From Axinella damicornis (Eukaryota; Porifera; Demospongiae; Axinellida; Axinellidae), in contig OZ007517.1 of assembly GCA_963931865.1 (NCBI GenBank), positions 4,167,707 to 4,231,706 on the forward strand: a stretch of DNA of 64,000 nt, written 5' to 3'. The notes under the pieces are model-generated. The model ran no database searches. It saw only the letters and a program-made list of their open reading frames with translations, and was not told where the DNA came from. A program made the position numbers and the translations under genes. This document shows positions 56,620 to 64,000 of this stretch, in pieces (the stretch's first letter is position 1; each line of letters begins with the position of its first letter).

Positions 56620-58448
56620 TCAGTGCTTGTGACACCTCCTGATGTGCCTCTTGAGGTAGTTGAGTGTGGTGAATATCTTGCCACAGATTTCACATTCATG
56701 GGGAATCTGTTGGTGAATCCTGAAATGCTCAGGAAGATATTTTTGGGGGAATGACCTCCCACACCACTGGCACATGTATTTTGGGGGGCTGGTACTATGA
56801 GATGATTTCACATGACCTTGCAGAGCTAGGTCAGTAGGATAGCACTTCAAACAGTGTCTACAGCTAAATGTTAGCTTCTCTGGGTGGATCTCTGATAAAT
56901 GATCTTGAAGGGTATCGGTGTTACAGAAGACCTTACCACAGAACTGGCATGTGTGAGCCAAGTGGGACCTCTGATGGTTTGCAAGACCAGCAGCAGATTT
57001 GCAAACTTTAGAACAATGTTCACACTGATACTCTGCCGCAGACAACTTAATCGGTGTTTCGTTAAGCTCTGATGCTTCCATCCCTTTCGCAATTTCTGCC
57101 ACTGTTGTTGGTAACACCATGTCATCCTCATCAGTGCCTGTTTCAGTGGATACAGCTATGTCCGGATCAGTATCTTCTGGTTTACACGAGTCATCACTTA
57201 CTACTTTCCTTGCATGAGACTTTGATTTCAAATGATTACGTAAGCTGGATTGATGTCCAAATTGCTTGTGGCAGAGCTTGCACTGGAATGGCTTCTCTCC
57301 TGTGTGGACTCTGTGGTGTGATTGCAGACCATCATAGCGGCTGAATCTCTTGGGGCAGAACTCACACTTGAATGGCCTCTCCCCTGTGTGGGTTCTGTGG
57401 TGTGCTTGGAGACTTTGATGTTGGGTAAACCTTTCAGGGCAGAAATCGCACCTGAATGGTTTTTCTCCTGTGTGTATCCTGAGGTGACGTTTAAGATGGT
57501 TTCTATGCACAAAGCGCTTCGGGCAGAAATCACACAGGAATGGTTTTTCTCCAGTGTGTATCATAAGGTGATGTTTAAGAGTGCTGTTTCATCCAAAGCA
57601 CTTGTGACAGAACTCACACTGGAATGGCTTCTCCCCTGTGTGGACTCTTGTGGTGTGATTGGCGATCTGCAGATTGGGTGAACCTCTTGGGGCAGAAATC
57701 ACACAGGAATGGTTTTTCTCCTGTGTGTATCCTAAGGTGACGTTTTAGATTGCTACTAACTCAAAAGCGCTTGTGGCAGAACTCACACTGGAATGGCCTC
57801 TCCCCTGTGTGGACTCTGCGGTATGATTGGCGATCTGAATATTGGGTGAACCTCTTGGGGCAGAAATCACACACAAATGGTTTTTCTCCTGTGTGTATCC
57901 TAAGGTGACGTCTAAGACTTTCACTTCGTCCAAAGCACTTGTCACAGACTTCACACTGGAATGGCTTCTCCCCTGCGTGGACTCTGCAGAGGGTTACAGA
58001 TTTGCATACTGGGTGAACCTCTTAGTTCTATAGCCTTCCTACTGCTGATTGTGCAGCCATATGGGATATGACAATTTGACCAGACTCTTTCCATGCAAGA
58101 GAACCTGGCCCGCGAGACCACCCCTCCACGTCTAAAGTCCAGAACACAGCTATTTACACAATGGTAGCAGTACTTACTTTGGTTTGGGTTCTGCTGCGTC
58201 ACCTTCACCTAAAGGGTGCGCTCTTTTCCGTCTGTTACTCTTTTCCGAACAACCAATCACTCGTATGTCACTTGCACTCTCTTCTATACCTGTAGGTTCG
58301 CTTGAACTGAAAATGGAAACAGCTCTTTGCCCACACTCCTTGCCATTGGCCTGCTTCTTGCTGTTGGTACTCTTATCCCGCTCTTTGATGCTCTTGCTAT
58401 GTACTTTTGGGGACCTTCTGAAGTTTCACCAGTTCCACCGTGACCCAT
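56620..58448 (-). pseudogene. C2H2 zinc-finger gene, damaged paralogue of 44394-45197
   Basis: An intact 3' frame (57564-56620, 314 aa) has nine fingers: four with TGEKPF/TGERPF linkers (FLCDFC, FRCDFC, FKCEFC, FQCKLC), an acidic spacer (DPDIAVSTETGTDEDD), then YQCEHC, HTCQFC, FSCRHC, YMCQWC and HECEIC, ending HIRRCHKH. Upstream, at least four more fingers (57570-58015) are interrupted by a stop after CHKCFG, another after CHKRF and a frameshift in the HHKSPHRG linker. The first exon (ATG 58448, MGHGGTGETSEGPQK) is frame-shifted by a 32-bp length difference from its paralogue. An internal start at 57564 could still give a shorter protein. Tandem paralogue of the 44.4-kb gene, which lacks the fingers kept here. 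Confidence 0.75.
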
Positions 58449-58621
58449 TATGATGGCTGCGCACACTAGCGGCTAGAGACAGGAATGATGGACAATGGTC
58501 AATTGTACACGTCAATGCCACATTGCACATGCACAATGCCGTAACATTGACTTCTGTGCATAATTATGGCATTCCAAGCGCAAAAGAAAAAGCACATGTT
58601 TTGGGGCACAAAAATTTAATT

Positions 58622-58646
58622 GGGGGGGGGGGGGGGGGGGGGGGGG
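58622..58646. repeat. G homopolymer
   Basis: About 25 G upstream of the second zinc-finger gene; counterpart of 45331-45358. Confidence 0.85.
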
Positions 58647-58869
58647 CTAAATACAGTGTGGGGTGCTAACTTCCAACATGTGGCGCTAGATTGCTATAGA
58701 CTGTATTGTGGGGTGCTAGATTCTGAGTAATGGGCATTGTGGGCCGCTAAATTTACTAGATTCCTGAACAGGGCCGTTAATTATGGGACCTGGGATGGTA
58801 ATTCGTCAGGGAGCGGATGTGCATAATACTATGTAATTGCATGGCTTGGAGTGTAATTTAGGATACATT

Positions 58870-60448
58870 GCACGAGCAATGCATTCAGGAAGGTGATTGG
58901 GGCGAGCCAAGGCGAGCCCCACATAGTCGTGCTCTTCAGGATGTCCGTCGAGTTGCAGGTGTCTGTCCGATTTAGCGTATGACCGTATATCCAAGTGGAA
59001 AATCGTAATGTTGCGCGCCCGCCGCGCCCGCCGCGCCCGCCCGCGTGCTTAGGGCATGGCACGGCAAGTACCGAGTACAGCCTGCTACGCTTTACGCCGG
59101 TGCTACAAAGTACGTAGCTACTACACGTCTACAGATCGATAGACTTGAAGAGGTCAGCTGGAGGGACAGATTCTCTCGGGGTACTGCTCTCAGGTACAGT
59201 GTAGCCTCGTTCCCAGTCCCACGCCCAGCTTTTTGTTGCTTGCCGTACGTTCGTCGCTTGCAGTAGGGCAAGCAACGAAAAGCTGGGCGTGGGACTCGGA
59301 ACGAGGCTACCACGAACTTCAAACTGCAGCTGCAGACCATCAATAATGAACTACAATTGGCTACATCGCATGCCCCACCCCCAGCTTCCCTTATTAGCTG
59401 CGCCGCGCCGCCCGGGACACCTAGCCTACGATCACTCAGAAAATGATTATTGGCATCCCGCCAGCTTCCCTTATTAGCTCCCGCCTCCGCCCAGATGTTA
59501 TCCTGTAGCTGTGGACGGAGGCCTGGGAACGAGGCTAGGGGTGAGAAGGCCTGGGAATGAGACTAGATACATGTAAGTAGTGATCGAATAGCTGAACAGG
59601 TTATGAATTACACTTGTTTGGTGATGCAAGCAGAGGAGAGGAAATGCAGGTGTGTCCCAGGCCCGTAACGTTTCGGTTGCATGAAGAATGCGTAGGGACT
59701 GGTAAGTTTCCTCACATGGGTGATGTCAAGGGTAGAAAGGTGGTAGAAAGGACTTTGAACATGGGCGAACTGGGGCTCAGAACAGCAAGAAGATCAAAGG
59801 TACCAGGTAACTTACCACAATCATGTATCAGGGGGTGACTGTCATACACAACAAGCATTGAACATCGTTGAACAGTTGAACAAAACGGTTAGACCACATG
59901 CACGGTGAATCTTCATCGGACACTGACATTGGAGATTCACGAGTCACACTGTACCTTCCCACGTCGGGAGTGAGACGTTCATGGACGACCAGAAAGCAGT
60001 GAGTGCAGTGCAAAAGCACGAAGCTAGCTAACTGAAAAGTGACGGTGAAAATCACGTTTCGTGTGGATTGGATCGGCACTATTCACTGCCTTCGGAGTGG
60101 TGTACGACAGCCCCTCCTTCATTTTTTTTACATAATGCGCACATGTACCAGGCTCTCCCCGATGAAAAGCTAGGAGGGGGGCTGGAAATGAGGCTAGATA
60201 GTATAGAGATCTAGATCTACCAGTGAATTTGAACATGCCCTCCACCATCTAACAAGCTAGCCCTTCACTTTCTCCAACGCGCAATCGCTTTCAGTATGCG
60301 CGCACGGAGAAGGTCTAGAAACTTTGGACCACTTTACTCGCTATGAAAGAAGCTTACATCACGTCCGTTTACGTCATAATATTCCGCCGATTCCGGCCCG
60401 CTAACCTCGTTGGCTGTTTGTACTTCTGTCTGTTTGGTCGTTGTGCAG
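58870..60448. other. Paralogous block B, right part; no gene seen
   Basis: Pieces match 45560-46200 (TTGCATGGCTTGGAGTGT, CAACAAGCATTGAACAT, the CAGAACAGCAA segment). 59009-59045 is a GC-rich CCGCGCCCGC run. A TAGCCTCG foldback is at 59202-59309. Confidence 0.5.
59202..59309. mobile_element. TAGCCTCG-family foldback
   Basis: TAGCCTCGTTCCCAGTCCCA ... TGGGACTCGGAACGAGGCTA, same subfamily as 55100-55229. No target duplication visible. Confidence 0.8.
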
Positions 60449-60625
60449 GAGAACAGCAATCGCAGGCAACTTCAGACAGTCCTCAACGCTTGCACCGAGC
60501 GATTTGAAAGATCACAACGTGACAGCCTCTATCCGATTTCAAGTAGAACTCAAGCAAAGTGGTCCAAAGTTTCTAGACCCTCTTTTTCCCCGTGCGGTCA
60601 CGTGAGTCGATCCGTGCTGGGGTAA
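60449..60625 (+). CDS. Candidate last exon of the FANCE-like gene
   Basis: A long pyrimidine tract and TTGTGCAG precede a phase-0 frame of 58 codons ending in TAA. It starts ENSNRRQLQTVLNACTERFE; the leucine spacing and the TERFERS word recall the QRLGLAMALEPNTTFLRKS end of human FANCE. It fits the phase 0 left by exon 29837-29962, but it would need a 30-kb intron holding two zinc-finger genes. Could equally be an exon of another gene. Confidence 0.3.
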   Translation, partial: ENSNRRQLQTVLNACTERFERSQRDSLYPISSRTQAKWSKVSRPSFSPCGHVSRSVLG

Positions 60626-60699
60626 ATTCGAGGGGCTAGCCAGCTAGACTACCCTCCACCTCACGTCATGTGTGCAGAACCCTCCATTTGACTGCCTCG

Positions 60700-61020
60700 G
60701 ATAAACCGTAAGATTACTTTATGAGGTATTGAAGCTATTCTTGTACCAATATCTCTGCTACTCAGCTATTGTACTCACTTCTGGCTCTGATTATCCTATC
60801 TGTAGCTGTATCACCTTACTGCATGCTGGTTCAAAAAATTGTGAAGCGCATGCGCAGCATGTTCAACTTTATCTCAGCATCATCATCATTGATGTATGTC
60901 TGTCAGCGGTCCTTATTCAAATGTATCACTTTACTATCCTTGTTCAAATGCCATTGTACTGCTGTAAAGTTCTAATAATAATAATAATAATAAAAAAAAA
61001 CAATGACGACAAAATCACAA
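60700..61020. repeat. End of paralogous block B
   Basis: CGTAAGATTACTTTATGAGG through ACAATGACGACAAAATCAC is nearly the same as 46190-46370, except for an inserted ATA/A-rich stretch at 60975-61000. The similarity ends where the following region begins. Confidence 0.85.
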
Positions 61021-61088
61021 GTCCACGGAGCTCCGGAGACACACGAACCCAGAGGGAGTGCAAGCTTACAGAGGTTTGTATTCGTCCG

Positions 61089-62640
61089 TTACCTCTTCCG
61101 GTAGTATTTCCGTGTAACGAAATAGACGGCTTCTAGAAGGAGAAGCAGATTTTGGCACCGACTGTTCCAAGATGTGTTCATGCGAGCTTCCTTGTGGTTT
61201 GCACTTTCAAGTAGGGATAGGGACAACTGTAGATGTTTTCCAGCTCTCAGGGAACTGGCCGTGACTGATGGAGAGGTTGACTCTGAGAGTTTGGCGAGGG
61301 ATGGTGCAATGCTGTGTGCTGTGGCTTTAAGCATTTGGGCTGAGACTCCATCAGGCCCATTAGCTTTGGATGAATCCAGAGTCTGTATTAGAAATAGGAC
61401 TTCATCAGTTGTACACAGCAGGTCTTCTGGACATGAGTCGTAATGCGCATTGTGATAATCAGTGTTGGCAGGTGAGAGCGGAGGAATATCTCTGTTAAAA
61501 CAGGCTGAAAAAAACTCATTCAGCCGATTGGCCTTCTCAGAATTGGACTCGGCAGCGGTATCTTGATAGTGGAGTGTTGGAATGGATGATTCTTGTTTGT
61601 TCAGATATTTTAGAATTGCTTCTTGTCTTTGGGGTTTAAGCGTTGAAAATAGGATGACTTTGCACTCCGCATGAGTTTCACAACTTTGTTACCCAGCTTC
61701 CTGAATTTGGAATTGTGTTCAGACTTGCCAGATTTCTTGGCAGCTTGGAAAGCAGCATTCCGCTTCCTAATGTGGCGAGTAATGTTCATTGTGAGCCACG
61801 GCATAATATTATTTCTTCTACGTCTTAGGGTTTTTTGGGGGATACAGGCAGACATGATTTCCATAAACTTGTGCCAGTTGGTAGCAGAGCCATCAATATC
61901 ATTTTCGTGAAGCAAACGATCCCAGTCAGCTTCCTCAATCAACTGACATGCTTTTTGTAGTCTGCATCCTGGTACCTCCAAATTGTTCTTTGTGCGGTGT
62001 GGACTTGCTTGCCCCTGTGTTTCCATTCAAAAGACAGTTCAAGGCCATTATGATCTGCGTTTGCAAGAGGTGGAATTACAGAACAATCCAGAAGCTGAGT
62101 TTTACTTGACACCAGGGCCAAATCAATCAGAGAGGCATGACCATTGGAATTTGTGAGGGTAGGGGAGAGTACAACTTGTGACAGTGAAAAATTCTGGAGT
62201 ATGTTGCAAAGTCTATAAAAATAAGGGTGATCTTTGTTACAAAAATTAATATTAAAGTCTCCAACTAGTACAAAACTGGTAAAAAGATGCATATGGGGTG
62301 ACAAATGCTGTAGCGTGGTACAAAGACTATCAAAAAAAGAAACTGATGAGGATGGGGGACGGTACAGAACTGAGACACAATGTTTATAAACACTAGAAGA
62401 TAGCCTACAAAATTTCCCATGTATGTGAGGTATGAATGTACATGAGAACCGCCACCATGCCGGTTATGGTCAAGTCTGACTACAGCATAGAGATTTCTTG
62501 GTCTGATGTCTTCTGAAAGCCATGTCTCAACAATACAAACAATAGAATGATTCTGGGCTTCAACTTCCACCCTCAAATCGTCTAGCTTGGGAAGACCCTA
62601 TGCTTCTTGCGTTAAAGTAAAGAATTGAGAGGTCAGAGGG
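61089..62640 (-). pseudogene. Endonuclease and N-terminal RT of the non-LTR element
   Basis: Frame pieces: SLYFNARSIGS, VEVEAQNHSIVCIVETWLSE (62577), VRLDHNRHGGG, then FVLVGDFNINF, HASLIDLALVSSKTQLLD and ANADHNGLELSF (62304-61939), the hallmark endonuclease motifs (ETWL, GDFN, SLIDL, DHxGL). Next a linker MPWLTMNITRHIRKRNAAF (62026-61610) and RT start SSKANGPDGVSAQMLKATAH (about 61330). At least three frame changes. The frame runs into unrelated sequence near 61170. Confidence 0.8.
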
Positions 62641-62696
62641 ACTAGGTTGACCAGGTGTATGGTGAGAGCTTACGCCCTCCATGTAAGGAGAAGACA

Positions 62697-63300
62697 TTAC
62701 TGTTTGTCTAAAAAAGACAATGAAGCATTGTTGGATACGGAACTCACATTGACAGCTGCAGCCCCATCATTGAGGACATTGGCCGATTGCTGAGCATGCA
62801 CAGGGACAGCACCTTGTACATTTTGATCACTTTGCAGGTCCGCATCATCCTCATATCGATAGGCAGGCTCCAGTTTCCATGCAGTTTGCGTGGCAACAGA
62901 GTTCCAAGCCCCCTCCACCTGCTGCAGCACGTTTTCCTCACCTCTGACAGCAAACCACCATTTTTGAATACGTGTAGGGTTGTTGGCAGCAGTCTTGAAT
63001 TTTCTTTTGACTGTTAGCTGGGTGACATCAACTGTGGTTACTGCAGTGGGGGTAGTGGTTCACATTGTTCCCCAGATTCTTTGTGCGCCTGAAATTACAA
63101 CACGCTTCCGTTGCCTTGGCTGGGTTGCCAGGGGCTCGTTCGTGTTATTTCTTTCAGCTGTATATACCGCGGCCCTGTTCTTGTTGTTTATGGGGGTGAC
63201 GCTTACTCGCTCTGCCATGCAGCTACGACATTCCAGCTTGGCCTGGCTTCCTTGGAGGGCCTGCGACCTGTGTTCTGCACGGTACTCGCTTTCAGTGCCA
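62697..63300 (-). pseudogene. ORF1-like protein of the non-LTR element
   Basis: Frame with RQRKRVVISGAQRIWGTM, a TGA stop, then LTVKRKFKTAANN, KWWFAVRGEENVLQQVEGAW and TQTAWKLEPAYRYED, ending SSVSNNASLSFLDKQ. I recall this layout from ORF1 proteins of cnidarian and sponge CR1-like elements. One clear stop after IWGTM marks it as defective. Confidence 0.6.
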
Positions 63301-63710
63301 CAACGGAGTCTTTCGATCAGTCACGTACCCGTGTATACGTACAATGGTCAAAATTTATAAAATGTTGTTCCCATAGCAACCACTACAGACAGGTCTCATT
63401 GTATGCAGGCATGCAAGGTATTGGACTGTTTCCACAAATTAGTTGGCACAGAATGGTACAAATCGGTGAAAATACAAAGTGTTGAACTATTAGCACAAAA
63501 GTCTTGCACAAACTAAATTATAATTGGTGTATGCCCAAACACCCAGTGTCAGTGCTACATGTACAACCAGGATCGAGTGAAGAAACCTTATCATGTGCAC
63601 AACTACTTATTATATTAACACATCGAATAATAATAGGCATCTTGTACAGCACATGGTATAACTATATACTAGCCGTATACAATAGTATTCATATGCGTAG
63701 GTATCGACTT

Positions 63711-64000
63711 TCACTGTTTTTTAGGTTTCAAAAACTTGAAAAACCGTGACAAAGTATTTGTTGCTGGTGTCTGAGTTACAATTGCTGTAGGTGTTGCAGG
63801 TGTCACTGATGCAGGTATCACTGATGCAGGTGTCACTGATGCAGGTGTCACTGATGCAGGTGTCACTGACGCAGGTCTCTCAGCAGCAGTCCTGAGGTGT
63901 GAAGAACAATGTACTGTTTAGCTATAGTGTGTCCATTTTCTTACATGCGAGTGGCACAACTGATACACCAAACAGTCATTTGAAATTTGGGACTCTGAGA
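63711..64000 (-). CDS. 3' end of a gene with PASVTP repeats (partial)
   Basis: Two exons: 64000-63945 (open at the window edge, SPKFQMTVWCISCATR), a 53-bp intron 63944-63892 with GTAAGA donor and CACCTCAG acceptor, and 63891-63711 ending in TGA. The phases join (AT|G gives Met). The last exon has five PASVTP-type hexapeptides, then a Pro/Thr tail and a basic end FFKFLKPKKQ. No domain recognised. The repeats come from an 18-bp minisatellite; length variation between individuals is likely. Confidence 0.5.
63787..63873. repeat. 18-bp minisatellite, about five units
   Basis: GATGCAGGTGTCACT-type units (TCACTGATGCAGGTG) in tandem; on the minus strand they read PASVTP. Confidence 0.9.

Larger units (their letters stand above)
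61089..63300 (-). mobile_element. CR1/L2-like non-LTR retrotransposon, lacking the 3' part of RT
   Basis: Reading the minus strand: an ORF1-like part (63300-62697), a short gap, an apurinic-type endonuclease (62640-61939), the linker and the first RT motifs (to about 61100). After the RT segment PKSANHKEA-like text the similarity stops, so the copy lost its 3' end, unusual for elements that normally lose the 5' end. The plus-strand frames at 62980-63485 are shadows. Confidence 0.75.

Noticed and set aside
62980..63485. Hydrophobic plus-strand frames resembling a membrane protein
   Set aside because: Antisense to the ORF1-like frame of the LINE with recognisable KWWFAVRGEE and KRKFKT motifs.

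Overview
The window looks like nuclear DNA of an early-branching marine animal, most likely a demosponge. Coding information is split into short exons with GT..AG borders, the intergenic and intronic DNA is packed with animal-type transposable elements, and several protein families (the left-edge F-box-like protein, a PHD-finger family, small Ser-rich transposon proteins) resemble lineage-expanded families I recall from sponges and cnidarians. The species assignment is inference; no operons, plasmid genes or CRISPR arrays are present.

Left edge (1-1.65 kb): a long open frame on the minus strand runs off the window (F-box-like/LRR-type family) and is arranged head-to-head with the first putative exon of a plus-strand gene. 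From 2.86 to 29.96 kb, ten small plus-strand exons with compatible splice phases spell out the C-terminal part of a Fanconi anemia core-complex protein E (FANCE) homologue, the most important host gene here. Its introns reach about 7 kb and are filled with mobile elements: a decayed DIRS-type tyrosine-recombinase retrotransposon (about 15.3-19.5 kb) that was itself hit by a hAT-type MITE, several TTAA-flanked MITEs, a family of palindromic elements ending in TAGCCTCGTTCCCAGGC with 9-bp target duplications, and hAT-like elements. A candidate last FANCE exon lies at 60.45 kb, which would make a 30-kb intron.

Middle (27.7-29.4 kb): a frame-broken minus-strand copy of a PHD-finger protein family. 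33-46 kb and 50-61 kb: two paralogous blocks in the same orientation. Each holds unrecognised decayed gene exons followed by a C2H2 zinc-finger gene on the minus strand (44.4-45.2 kb apparently intact, 56.6-58.4 kb damaged). The first block carries a 5.5-kb element with CACTA-like inverted termini whose main open frame is a reverse transcriptase (37.6-43.1 kb), and this reverse transcriptase frame is interrupted by a TTAA-flanked insert. The second block carries a hAT-like and a TTAA element; the first block lacks both at the matching sites.

Right edge: a CR1/L2-like non-LTR retrotransposon on the minus strand (61.1-63.3 kb; ORF1 part, endonuclease, truncated RT) and the last two exons of a minus-strand gene ending in PASVTP repeats (63.7-64.0 kb). 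There are no convincing stand-alone RNA genes; the one tRNA-like sequence is the head of a SINE.
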